From an uncultured Pseudomonas sp. (GTDB lineage Bacteria; Pseudomonadota; Gammaproteobacteria; Pseudomonadales; Pseudomonadaceae), in assembly GCA_943912755.1 (NCBI GenBank), contig CALTWF010000015.1, positions 1 to 64,000 on the forward strand: 64,000 nt of DNA, written 5' to 3'. The notes under the pieces are model-generated. The model was not told the origin of the DNA. It did not search any database and worked only from the letters and a program-made list of their open reading frames with translations. Each line of letters opens with the position of its first letter. Positions within the stretch are counted from its first letter, which is position 1. The translations under genes were made by a program, and so were the position numbers. Shown here one piece after another: positions 46,180-53,544 of the stretch.

Positions 46180-47430
46180 TCAGCCCTCGATCGGCAGGTT
46201 GGCGCTGCTGTCCCAGCTCGGCATCAGGCTGTTGGACGGCAGGCTCTCGTCCAGCAACTTGTGCGCGGTCACCGCCCCGGCCACCGGCAGGCCGGCGGGA
46301 TCGAGCAGGCCGACCTGCACCAGCACGCTGGCCTGGTCCCAATAGATGTGCTCGTGGTACAGCTTCGGCCCGCGGAACTTCACCACCCCGAGCATTGGGA
46401 TCTCGACGAAGCGCCCGGTGGGTGCCACGCCGGGCAGCAGCCAGTCGATGGCCTGGTCGTGGGTGAAGCTCATGATGAATTCATCGACGATCTGCGACGC
46501 CCCGACGGTGCGCGAGATCGGCGTCAGGGCCATGTCCTTGGGGTTGCCGTGGACGAAGTGATAACGATAGAAACGCGCCAGTTCGCGATAGCCAACCCCG
46601 CCGGTCATGGTCGGGATGTGGTTGACGTAGGGCTCGGCGACCATGGTCGCCATGGTCGCCGGCACATCGCGGGTATCGAACTCGTGGCGGATATGTTCTT
46701 CCCACAGCGCCGACAGGTTGTAGTCCGGGCCGATGGTGCGGCGCAGCGCGGCGATGCTGCGTTCATGGGCGAGCAAGGCGGAGGGCTTGTGGAAATGATC
46801 GCCGGCCGGGCGGGCGAACGCGTGGTCGACGCCGGGATAGACATAGGCCTCGGTGGCGGGCTTCTGGTTGAGCGCGGTGATGATCGCCTCGCGGGCGTCG
46901 GCCTGGCAGAACTGGTCCAGCTCGGCGAAATGCAGGACCAGGCGACCGCTCAGGCCTTCCAGTTCGTGCAGCGCGTTCTCGATGCCGACGCCGTAGTAGC
47001 CGACGGCGCAGGCCACCTCGGGCAGACGGCAGGCCGCCAGATACGCCAGCTTGCCGCCGAGGCAATAGCCGACCACGCCGAGGCCGTCATCGGTGCATTC
47101 ATCAAGGGTTTGCAGATGGCGCAGGCTGGTAGCGATATCGCGGATGCCCAGCTCTTCGTCGAAGGCCTGGTACAGGGCGAAGGCGCGCTGGAAATCGGCC
47201 TCGGTATAGGCCAGGTCGACACCCGGCTCCTGGCGCCAGTACAGGTCCGGCACCAGCACGGTATAGCCCTCCTCCGCCAGCTGATCGGCCACCGCGCGCA
47301 TGGCCGCATTGACGCCGAAGATCTCCTGGCACAACACCACGCCCGGACCACGGCCGTCGACAGAGGTGGCGAGGTAGGCCTGGAAGGATGCGCCGGTGTC
47401 GGCGGTGAGGGTGAGGTAATGGCCCTTCAT
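46180..47430 (-). CDS. iifA: Dienelactone-hydrolase/NTF2-like fusion enzyme IifA-like
   Basis: A 416-residue two-domain protein. Residues 1-235 are dienelactone-hydrolase-like (alpha/beta fold), with Glu36 (CQEIFGVN), nucleophile Cys123 (GYCLGG), Asp172 and His203 (YPGVDHAFAR) all preserved. Residues 240-416 resemble a SnoaL/NTF2-like domain (PYVNHIPTMTGGVGYRELARFYRYHFVHGNP). IifA of Acinetobacter is reported as a cofactor-independent oxygenase yielding anthranilate from 3-hydroxyindolin-2-one. The ATG at 47430 has GGAGA upstream, so the longer frame is not needed. It is the first gene of the operon. Confidence 0.82.
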   Translation of the reverse strand: MKGHYLTLTADTGASFQAYLATSVDGRGPGVVLCQEIFGVNAAMRAVADQLAEEGYTVLVPDLYWRQEPGVDLAYTEADFQRAFALYQAFDEELGIRDIATSLRHLQTLDECTDDGLGVVGYCLGGKLAYLAACRLPEVACAVGYYGVGIENALHELEGLSGRLVLHFAELDQFCQADAREAIITALNQKPATEAYVYPGVDHAFARPAGDHFHKPSALLAHERSIAALRRTIGPDYNLSALWEEHIRHEFDTRDVPATMATMVAEPYVNHIPTMTGGVGYRELARFYRYHFVHGNPKDMALTPISRTVGASQIVDEFIMSFTHDQAIDWLLPGVAPTGRFVEIPMLGVVKFRGPKLYHEHIYWDQASVLVQVGLLDPAGLPVAGAVTAHKLLDESLPSNSLMPSWDSSANLPIEG

Positions 47431-47489
47431 TGTTATGTCTCCAGTGGCTGGGGTGTGGAGACATGGTGGGGCGGAACGCGGAGGGAGGC

Positions 47490-47529
47490 TGTCCGGTGGG
47501 TGCGGGGAATGTCCGGGGAGTGCGGAAAG
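47490..47529. promoter_or_regulatory. 20-bp tandem direct repeat upstream of iifA
   Basis: Two adjacent copies, TGTCCGGTGGGTGCGGGGAA (47490-47509) and TGTCCGGGGAGTGCGGAAAG (47510-47529), agree at 15 of 20 positions. They lie 60-100 bp upstream of the iif operon start. A direct repeat of about two helical turns is the usual form of an AraC/XylS activator site, and two AraC genes lie in this cluster. The rest of the 303-bp gap (47431-47733) shows no gene; a TAGAAT -10-like element near 47655 may serve the opposite membrane-protein gene. Confidence 0.5.
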
Positions 47530-47733
47530 TTGAACAGGCAGTGCAGCGCGGTCCAATCACCTCGAGCGCGTCGGCTTCATGGGCATCAAAAAACGGTGAG
47601 GCGGTCGGCAGATTCACCACCCCGTCTTTCACTGCGAACACCGGACTGGCTTAGAATCCGCGCACGGTGTTCCGGGGGTCGCTGGGAAGCCGTACTGAAT
47701 GAACTGTGGATTGGCCTTTCATGGACGGAAATC

Positions 47734-48216
47734 GTGAGCAGTAAAGCAAAGGTATTTCTCAGGTTCGCTACAGCCCCGCTACTGGGCGGCTTTGTCTTCG
47801 GTCTGGTGATCAACTTCATCACCCTTCTCGCCCTGATCCACAGGCCCAGGATCCTGCAAGGGATGTATCCGGGCGAAGGCTTCCTGCTGATGATTGCCTA
47901 CCCGATACTGGCCGAGGTCCTGTTCCTGCTGCCCAGCCTGCTCACCGCGTGGATCGCCATACTGCTGAAGCTCTCCTGCAGCCTCAGAGGGTGCCTGACC
48001 GCCGGGCTGATTGGCGGCGTAACGGCGGCGGCCTGGTACCTTGGGTGGTTGTTGTGGTTTCAACGCAATACGCCGCTCAACCTGCTGCCGTCATTGCTTG
48101 AAGGGATTGCCGCGTTCGTCGGTACGGTGCTGGTCTGTACTGTGGTGTCGGGCTATTCGCTGCCGGCTGCCGCTGGGCAGCCGAATCAGGTGGGTGATTC
48201 CGCGCCGGTTCCATGA
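47734..48216 (+). CDS. Small membrane protein of unknown function
   Basis: A 160-residue protein with about four hydrophobic segments (FATAPLLGGFVFGLVINFITLLALI; EGFLLMIAYPILAEVLFLLPSLLTAWIAILL; CLTAGLIGGVTAAAWYLGWLLW; FVGTVLVCTVVSGYSL). It is probably an inner-membrane protein. GTG at 47734 is the best start that yields a short leader (VSSKAKVF); the long frame upstream is antisense to iifABC. No family recognised and no operon partner. Confidence 0.6.
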   Translation: MSSKAKVFLRFATAPLLGGFVFGLVINFITLLALIHRPRILQGMYPGEGFLLMIAYPILAEVLFLLPSLLTAWIAILLKLSCSLRGCLTAGLIGGVTAAAWYLGWLLWFQRNTPLNLLPSLLEGIAAFVGTVLVCTVVSGYSLPAAAGQPNQVGDSAPVP

Positions 48217-48262
48217 TCAATTGTGGCTGCCGGGTGGCTGACTTGATTCCTGCAGAGTTGTT

Positions 48263-48517
48263 GAAATCGAGCGCCGCCCGCGCGGCGCATCGCGAGCAGG
48301 CTCGCTCCTACATTTGTTGCAACGTACCTATGCCTGTGAGGCCATGGTTGTTCGCCTGGTGTGTACGACGCGATACCACGTCGATTCCAACAGCCTCCCC
48401 GCGATAAATCGCCATGAGGCAAAGGCTGGCAACTCAAATCCAACAGGCCATGGCGCGTTGCAACAAATGTAGGAGCGAGCCTGCTCGCGATGCGCCGCGC
48501 GGGCGGCGCTCGATTTC
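48263..48517. repeat. Large 62-bp inverted-repeat REP element
   Basis: A 62-bp arm at 48263-48324 is repeated inverted without mismatch at 48456-48517, around a 131-bp unrelated centre. The arm contains the REP core GCGAGCAGGCTCGCTCCTAC and a GC palindrome GCGCCGCCCGCGCGGCGC. The element fills the 405-bp gap between the membrane-protein gene and the DUF6124 gene; no coding sequence is evident inside. Confidence 0.85.
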
Positions 48518-48621
48518 ATGGACACTGCAAGAATCAAGGCAGGCGCCTGGCAGCCTTGATGCAATCTCCTGACAGGCGCCTGTACCCAAAGAGCCGCGAA
48601 GCCAGGCCCCGCGGCACTCAT

Positions 48622-48864
48622 TCACACCGGCAAACTAACCGGCGACTCCGACGTGGCAATCAACAACAACGCCTTGCTGATCCTCATGTTCAACACCGCA
48701 CTGCTGAGCATCTCCCGATGCCGGGCATCGGGCGGGGCCGGCAGGTAAGCGGCATCGAAAATGGCTTTGGTCAGATGTTCGGTGGCCCGCTTGATCGCCT
48801 CTTCATGAGAGAGGCCGGGGCCAACGCAAAGGACTGGGGGTGGATCGGGGACAAGTTTTTTCAT
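48622..48864 (-). CDS. DUF6124 family protein
   Basis: An 80-residue protein of the pseudomonad DUF6124 type (MKKLVPDPP; GLSHEEAIKRATEHLTKAIFDAA; REMLSSAVLNMRISKALLLIATSES). Function is unknown. AAAGGAAG precedes the ATG. Its ATG overlaps the stop of a 47-codon upstream reading frame (ATGA), and the leader can form stable hairpins, so translational control is likely. Confidence 0.8.
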   Translation of the reverse strand: MKKLVPDPPPVLCVGPGLSHEEAIKRATEHLTKAIFDAAYLPAPPDARHREMLSSAVLNMRISKALLLIATSESPVSLPV

Positions 48865-49004
48865 GGCGATTCTTCCTTTGTAGGTAAAAAGTGATCGCCA
48901 CTGATCGCTGCTAAACGATGGGTGGCGACTGTACGTGGGTTAGCAGACCGAGACAAAGGAAGAAGCCCGGCGCGCACGAGGGCGCCCACACGTACAGCCG
49001 CCAT
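48861..49004 (-). CDS. Candidate 47-residue upstream ORF coupled to the DUF6124 gene
   Basis: A reading frame of 47 codons (MAAVRVGALVRAGLLPLSRS...FLPTKEESP) that ends in a TGA overlapping the DUF6124 start codon. It is basic near its N-terminus. An AAAGGAAGG stretch lies about 15 bases before its ATG, a long spacing, so its start is uncertain. The same AAAGGAAG motif is the ribosome-binding site of the next gene. It could be a leader peptide or merely open sequence. Confidence 0.45.
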   Translation of the reverse strand: MAAVRVGALVRAGLLPLSRSANPRTVATHRLAAISGDHFLPTKEESP

Positions 49005-49040
49005 AACTGGTTGCTGGTGCCTTCCTTTGTTCGGACTGCT
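48895..49040 (-). promoter_or_regulatory. Structured 5' leader of the DUF6124 gene
   Basis: Two inverted repeats lie upstream of the DUF6124 start. TCGCCAC (48895-48901) pairs with GTGGCGA (48922-48928). A longer imperfect pair lies further upstream: about 21 bases at 48942-48962 (ending ACAAAGGAAG) opposite 20 bases at 49021-49040 (CTTCCTTTGT...). The long stem would hold a ribosome-binding-site-like AAAGGAAG in its arms. The remaining gap up to 49293 shows only a single REP unit. Confidence 0.5.
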
Positions 49041-49214
49041 AATCCGGTCGTCGATTTGGCAACGACCGACGCAGACTAGGCACCGTTTCCCGGGTACGCA
49101 ACCGCCAAGCGGGGTTGGCGAGTATGCTTGGGAAATTGCCTACAAGAAAGTCGGAGATCGGGGAAGTTTTGAGCTAAGTGCAACAGCTTGTGAGGATGGC
49201 GACCCCGAGATTGC

Positions 49215-49239
49215 ATCGCTGGCAAGCCAGCTCCCACAG
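49215..49239. repeat. Single REP unit
   Basis: One copy of the ATCGCTGGCAAGCCAGCTCC arm seen in the REP pairs at 35396 and 52459, without an opposed partner nearby. It lies in the gap between the DUF6124 leader and the MFS gene. Confidence 0.7.
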
Positions 49240-49293
49240 GGTCGGCGCAGCCTGACCAAACTCCCCATCATTCGTGGAAAAAGCGGGAAACGA

Positions 49294-50499
49294 TCACACC
49301 GCCGGGGCCAGAACCTGCCCGCCCCGCAAATACCGACCAGCCCACAACGCCACCAGCAACACCACCACCCCCGCCACCAGCGCCAGCACGAAGCCGCCCC
49401 CTGCCCCCGCGCCATCCACCATCCGCCCGGCACCAGCCGCACCCAGCGCAACACCGATATTCAGCCCGGCCAGCAGCCAGGTCATGCCCTCAGTCACTTG
49501 CCGTTCGGGGACCAGGCGCTCGACCAGGGTCATCGCCACGATCATGGTCGGCGCAAAGCACAGCCCGGCCACCAGCACCGCAGCTGCCAGGGCGGGAATG
49601 CTGCCGGCCGCCAGCAGCGGCAGCGTGGTCAGCGCGGTCGCCGCAGCGCCCAGCAGCAGTTGCCGATGCAAGGGCGCGCCCGACTGAACCGCGCCGAACA
49701 CCAGCCCGGCGACGCACGAGCCCACGGCATAAGCCGACAGCACCAGGCTGGCCGCGGCCGGCCGGTTCAACTGCTCGGCGAACGCCACGCTGACGATATC
49801 CACGCTGCCGACGATCACGCCCATGGCCACCATCAGCAGCGTCAGCCAGCGCACCCCCGCCAGGCGGATGACCGACCCCGGGCGCGCCTCGCCGGCGGCA
49901 CGGACCTCGACCGCCGGCTCGCTACCACGCTGCGCCAGCAACGCCGACACCCCCAGCAACAGCAACCCCGCCGCGACCAGCAGCGCCGCCTGGGGCAGCA
50001 CCATCACCGCCAGCCCGACGGCCAATGGCGGCCCGAAGATAAAGGTGGCCTCATCGAACACCGTTTCCAGCGAATAGGCCGTCCGCAAGCGCGGCTGGCC
50101 CCGGTACAGCGCCGTCCAGCGCGCCCGCACCATGGCCGACATGCTCGGCATGAAACCGGCCAGCAGCGCACCGAGGAACAGGCTCCAGTACCCGGCGTTC
50201 CACCAGGAGCCGGCGGCCAGGATCAGCAGCCCGGCAATGCTGATGACGGTCGCGACAGGCAGCACCCGGCTTTGCCCCTTGAGGTCGACCAGCCGGGAAA
50301 TCTGCGGCGAGAGCAGCGCGTAGGTCAGCACGAAGGTCGCCGACACCAGCCCGGCCAGGGTGTAGCTGTCGTGCAGTCGGGACAGCAGGGTGATGATGCC
50401 GATGCCGGTCATCGGCAGCGGCAGCCGGGCCAACAGGCCGGCAAGGGAAAACGCCTTGCTGCCCGGCGCGCTGAACAGCTCTCGGTAAGTTGAACCCAT
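49294..50499 (-). CDS. MFS efflux transporter
   Basis: A 401-residue major-facilitator protein with about 12 hydrophobic segments (FSLAGLLARLPLPMTGIGIITLLSRL; ATFVLTYALLSPQISRLVDLKGQSRVL; RARWTALYRGQPRLRTAYSLETVFDEATFIFGPPLAVGL). The acidic DEATFIFGP loop is typical of a group of small-molecule exporters. AGGAG precedes the ATG at 50499. It is divergent from a TetR gene with two perfect operators in between, so it is probably drug-inducible. Confidence 0.88.
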   Translation of the reverse strand: MGSTYRELFSAPGSKAFSLAGLLARLPLPMTGIGIITLLSRLHDSYTLAGLVSATFVLTYALLSPQISRLVDLKGQSRVLPVATVISIAGLLILAAGSWWNAGYWSLFLGALLAGFMPSMSAMVRARWTALYRGQPRLRTAYSLETVFDEATFIFGPPLAVGLAVMVLPQAALLVAAGLLLLGVSALLAQRGSEPAVEVRAAGEARPGSVIRLAGVRWLTLLMVAMGVIVGSVDIVSVAFAEQLNRPAAASLVLSAYAVGSCVAGLVFGAVQSGAPLHRQLLLGAAATALTTLPLLAAGSIPALAAAVLVAGLCFAPTMIVAMTLVERLVPERQVTEGMTWLLAGLNIGVALGAAGAGRMVDGAGAGGGFVLALVAGVVVLLVALWAGRYLRGGQVLAPAV

Positions 50500-50551
50500 C
50501 TGGATCTCCTGAAAACCAGCTTGCAAGTGCCTTGCGGTGAGAGGGAAGATA

Positions 50552-50597
50552 CATACGCCTCGTATGAAAACGAGCCTATATTCATACGCAACGTATG
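50552..50597. promoter_or_regulatory. Two TetR operators between MFS and tetR genes
   Basis: CATACG-CCT-CGTATG (50552-50566) and CATACG-CAA-CGTATG (50583-50597) are perfect 6-bp palindromes with 3-bp centres, 31 bp apart, which is three helical turns. They cover both divergent promoters and end 23 bp before the tetR start. Confidence 0.8.
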
Positions 50598-50620
50598 TAA
50601 ACACTCAAGGAGAAGCCCTT

Positions 50621-51217
50621 ATGGCCCGCCGCACCCGCGCCGAAATGGAAGAAACCCGAGCGACCTTGCTGGCCACGGCGCGCCGGGTGTTCAGTGAAAC
50701 GGGTTACGCCGACACCTCGATGGACGACCTCACCGCCCAGGCCGGCCTGACCCGTGGCGCGCTTTATCACCACTTCGGCGACAAGAAAGGCTTGCTCGCG
50801 GCGGTGGTCGGGCAGATCGATGCCGAGATGGATGCGCGGTTGCGGGCGATTTCCGACGCGGCGGAAAACCCGTGGCAAGGCTTTCAAAACCGCTGCGAGG
50901 CTTATCTGCAGATGGCCCTTGAGCCTGAAATACAGCGCCTGGTACTGCGTGATGCCCGGGCCGTGCTGGGCCCTGCGTCACCGGAAGCACAGCGCTGTTG
51001 CGTCGAGTCCATGCAGCGCTTGATCGACGACCTCATGACCCAGGGCATGGTCGCCGAGGCGGATTCCGAGGCGTTGGCTTCGTTGATCTATGGGAGTTTG
51101 TCGGAGGGGGCATTCTGGATTGCCGAGGGGGATCAGGGGGTTGATCGGTTAGGGCATGCGGTTCGGGCGTTGAGGTTGTTGCTGCGCGGGATGCTGGTTG
51201 AGCCTGATAAGACTTAA
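50621..51217 (+). CDS. TetR-family repressor of the adjacent MFS gene
   Basis: A 198-residue regulator with a TetR HTH at about residues 10-57 (ETRATLLATARRVFSETGYADTSMDDLTAQAGLTRGALYHHFGDKKGLLAAVVGQID). The C-terminal domain is helical and ligand-binding (LVLRDARAVLGPASPEAQRCC). AAGGAG lies 8 bp before the ATG at 50621. The paired palindromes upstream and the divergent exporter indicate local control. Its stop overlaps a convergent small gene by 4 bp. Confidence 0.9.
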   Translation: MARRTRAEMEETRATLLATARRVFSETGYADTSMDDLTAQAGLTRGALYHHFGDKKGLLAAVVGQIDAEMDARLRAISDAAENPWQGFQNRCEAYLQMALEPEIQRLVLRDARAVLGPASPEAQRCCVESMQRLIDDLMTQGMVAEADSEALASLIYGSLSEGAFWIAEGDQGVDRLGHAVRALRLLLRGMLVEPDKT

Positions 51218-51654
51218 CCCCCACCGTATACCTCTCCCCGGTGCTGAAGAGCGACGAAAGCGGCTGCCGTTATCTGTTGATCTGTCCAGTTCCTGCTTAA
51301 CCAGATACTCAGGGACGCTGTGGAAAGATGCCACCAGAACATACGCAGGTCTTCGCCCTGGTTTATCAGGTGATCAGAAGCCACCCATCCAATGACACGC
51401 CTGCTTCCATCATTTTGGACTTTCAGGGAAACCATATCGTAGAGATACGAAAATGGAGTTAACGGCTCTACCGCGCGCGCTCCCGAGGCCTTGGCAAGAT
51501 TCCATACCCACTCACGCTGATCCGGCGTTACCGCTTGGGGCGCAGGCAAGGGCAAGTGCGAAACCCTGGACAAACCAACCCAGTAGGCGACCCAAGGGAG
51601 GGCAACTGCGACCGCTACAACACCGATGAGCCAAAAGCCGACACGACGCAACAT
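51214..51654 (-). CDS. Membrane-anchored protein of unknown function
   Basis: A 146-residue protein with one N-terminal transmembrane segment (VGFWLIGVVAVAVALPWVAYWVGL) and a hydrophilic part (TPDQREWVWNLAKASGARAVEPLTPFSYLYDMVSLKVQNDGSRRVIGWVASDHL). The ATG at 51654 has AAAGGG 9 bp upstream and is preferred over a TTG 10 codons earlier. No family recognised. It lies downstream of two other small genes in the same direction. Confidence 0.62.
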   Translation of the reverse strand: MLRRVGFWLIGVVAVAVALPWVAYWVGLSRVSHLPLPAPQAVTPDQREWVWNLAKASGARAVEPLTPFSYLYDMVSLKVQNDGSRRVIGWVASDHLINQGEDLRMFWWHLSTASLSIWLSRNWTDQQITAAAFVALQHRGEVYGGG

Positions 51655-51705
51655 GCTGAAAACCCTTTCAACCAAAGACCGCAATCTTGCCTTGTGGAGC
51701 CCAGG

Positions 51706-51804
51706 CTATTGAACAGCCAGCTCCTGCAAGTTTGCGGACATTTGATGGCAGAAGGTCTGCTCATTGAACGTCAGCGCGTACCGTCCGAGATAAACCATTT
51801 CCAT
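51706..51804 (-). CDS. Candidate 32-residue small ORF
   Basis: Codes for MEMVYLGRYALTFNEQTFCH and twelve further residues, ending TAG. An AAGGA ribosome-binding site lies 8 bases upstream of the ATG. It lies between two same-strand small genes (51867-52097 and 51214-51654), with about 50-60 bp on either side, so the three could be one transcript. It is short and unrecognised. Confidence 0.4.
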   Translation of the reverse strand: MEMVYLGRYALTFNEQTFCHQMSANLQELAVQ

Positions 51805-51866
51805 AAAAGGTCCTTGTTGTCGGGACAGTTCGATCTGACATTCGGAAACAGCAATACGCTCGAGCG

Positions 51867-52097
51867 TTACTTCCCCTGCTTCTCTTTCATCTTTTCGATC
51901 GTTTCAGGCAGTTTCTGAATGAACTTGACGCCCAAATAAAGCGAGCCCTTGCCTAACAACTTTGCCGTCGACGCGACACGGTCCTTTCCCGAACCATGGG
52001 AAAAGTCATCCTTAACTTCATTCCATGCCTTTCCCATCATGTTATCCAGCGATTCATCGAAGGAAGGTCTGCTTTTTTCCTGAATCTCATCGTCCAT
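51867..52097 (-). CDS. Small hydrophilic hypothetical protein
   Basis: A 76-residue charged protein (MDDEIQEKSRPSFDESLDNMMGKAWNEVKDDFSHGSGKDRVASTAKLLGKGSLYLGVKFIQKLPETIEKMKEKQGK), probably cytoplasmic and helical. AAGGAGCG precedes the ATG, a good ribosome-binding site. No family recognised. It is the first of three same-strand small frames. Confidence 0.62.
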   Translation of the reverse strand: MDDEIQEKSRPSFDESLDNMMGKAWNEVKDDFSHGSGKDRVASTAKLLGKGSLYLGVKFIQKLPETIEKMKEKQGK

Positions 52098-52165
52098 TCA
52101 CGCGCTCCTTGAACGGGCAAGCTCACTGCAATGAGATGAGCTTGCGCTCCATGCATGTTTGCTAA

Positions 52166-52321
52166 TCAGGTCTCGACCGCGGAAATGATCTTCGCCTGAC
52201 CGCGCTCGCGCTCTTTGATTTTCTCCTTCGCTTGACTTGCACTGCTGGCCCGCACGCTGGTCGTGATTACCGAAGAGCTTGTGCCACGAGTGAAGGTTAC
52301 GCGGAAGTTCTTGTCGCTCAT
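52166..52321 (-). CDS. 51-residue small hypothetical protein
   Basis: The protein begins MSDKNFRVTFTRGTSSSVIT and continues with VRASSASQAKEKIKERERGQ, a beta-strand then a charged helix. GGAG lies 9 bases before the ATG at 52321. The longer open frame upstream runs through a REP element and is not used. Small proteins of this look are common in pseudomonads, but no function is known to me. Confidence 0.6.
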   Translation of the reverse strand: MSDKNFRVTFTRGTSSSVITTSVRASSASQAKEKIKERERGQAKIISAVET

Positions 52322-52458
52322 CCCTGTTTCTCCAAGTGATATCAAAATGCCTTGCCGGTAAATTTCTATCAGTTGGGACTGGAAAGCACAACCCTGGCTG
52401 CGAAAGGTGCCGCGGGCATGCGTGGGGATTGTTGCGGCTGGAGGCGTAGCGGCCCTCG

Positions 52459-52529
52459 ATCGCTGGCAAGCCAGCTCCCACAGGGTCCGCGGCGCCGCCG
52501 AACCCTGTGGGAGTCGGCTTGCCGACGAT
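52459..52529. repeat. REP pair
   Basis: ATCGCTGGCAAGCCAGCTCC with eight more bases (52459-52486) is opposed by a similar inverted arm ending GCCGACGAT (52502-52529), with mismatches in the inner stem. It lies between the 51-residue ORF and a LysR gene, and may help end the LysR transcript. Confidence 0.75.
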
Positions 52530-52578
52530 GAGGCCGGCAGCCACAACATCACCGCGCCGCTTGCCACCCTCAAACCTG

Positions 52579-53475
52579 CTACCCACCCTGATACCGCAAC
52601 GCCTCCACCACCACCCTGAACGCAGACGAGTGTTCACGCCGGTTCGGGTAATACAGGTGATAGCCGGCAAACGGCTGGCACCAGTCCTCCAGCACCCGTA
52701 CCAGCGCGCCGCTGGCCAGCGCCTCGGCGACCATGTCCTCGGGCAGGAAGCCGAGGCCGCAGCCGGCTATCGCCGCGCGCAGGATGGGGAAGCTGCTGTT
52801 GAAGGTCCACTGCCCTTCGACCCGCGCCTTTAGTTCGTGCCCGTCCTTTTCGAAGTCCCATTGCAGCAGGCTGCCATGGGTGGGCAGGCGCAGGTTGATG
52901 CAGTCGTGCCCGGCAAGATCGCCAGGCACCCGGGGCGGCGGATGCCGGCTGAAATACCCCGGCGCGCCGACGACCGCCATGCGCAGCATCGGGCCGATGG
53001 GCACGGCGATCATGTCCTTGGCCACCTGCTCGCCCAGGCGCACCCCGGCGTCATAGCGTTGCGCGACGATGTCCGACAGCGCGTAGTCCACGGTGATCTC
53101 GACATGGATATCGGGGTAGTCCGGCAGCACCTTCAGCAGTTGCGGCCAGAGGATGTTGTTGGCCGCGTGTTCCGACGCCGAGATCCGCACCGTGCCGGCA
53201 GGCCGGTCGCGGAACTCACTGACCGCGGCCAGCGCCTGGTCGATTTCCTCCAGGCGGCTGGCCATGGCCTGGTACAGCCGCTCGCCGGCCTCGGTGGTGG
53301 AGACGCTGCGGGTGGTGCGGGTCAGCAGGCGCACCCCAAGCCGCGCCTCGAGGGCGCGCAGGGTGTGGCTCAGCGCCGACTGCGAAACGCCGAGCTGGGC
53401 CGCCGCACGGGTGAAGCTGCCTTCGCGGGTGATGACCACGAAGGCTTGCAGGTCATTGAGGTTGGGACGGGACAT
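52579..53475 (-). CDS. LysR-family transcriptional regulator
   Basis: A 298-residue LysR regulator with HTH NLNDLQAFVVITREGSFTRAAAQLGVSQSALSHTLRALEARLGVRLL (about residues 5-51) and the usual effector domain (GTVRISASEHAANNILWPQLLKVLPDYPDIHVEI). This belongs to the large group often found with oxidoreductases. It follows a hydrolase gene and an aldo/keto reductase gene on the same strand, which it may regulate. Confidence 0.88.
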   Translation of the reverse strand: MSRPNLNDLQAFVVITREGSFTRAAAQLGVSQSALSHTLRALEARLGVRLLTRTTRSVSTTEAGERLYQAMASRLEEIDQALAAVSEFRDRPAGTVRISASEHAANNILWPQLLKVLPDYPDIHVEITVDYALSDIVAQRYDAGVRLGEQVAKDMIAVPIGPMLRMAVVGAPGYFSRHPPPRVPGDLAGHDCINLRLPTHGSLLQWDFEKDGHELKARVEGQWTFNSSFPILRAAIAGCGLGFLPEDMVAEALASGALVRVLEDWCQPFAGYHLYYPNRREHSSAFRVVVEALRYQGG

Positions 53476-53544
53476 GGCCGGGTACCTGTGATGGGTAGCT
53501 GAAGACTATCCAATCCGCGCCCGCCCCGCCCGCTCGCGGAGGTA

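Noticed and set aside
43535..47430. Styrene degradation (sty) cluster
   Set aside because: Oxygenase and reductase are StyAB-like, but there is no styrene oxide isomerase or phenylacetaldehyde dehydrogenase; the SDR, DLH-like gene and antABC fit indole instead.
45349..48216. 955-codon open frame on the plus strand
   Set aside because: It is antisense to iifA-C and ends in the small membrane-protein gene; the composition (long runs rich in His, Arg, Gly, Gln) is a GC-rich shadow. Only the last 160 codons look real.
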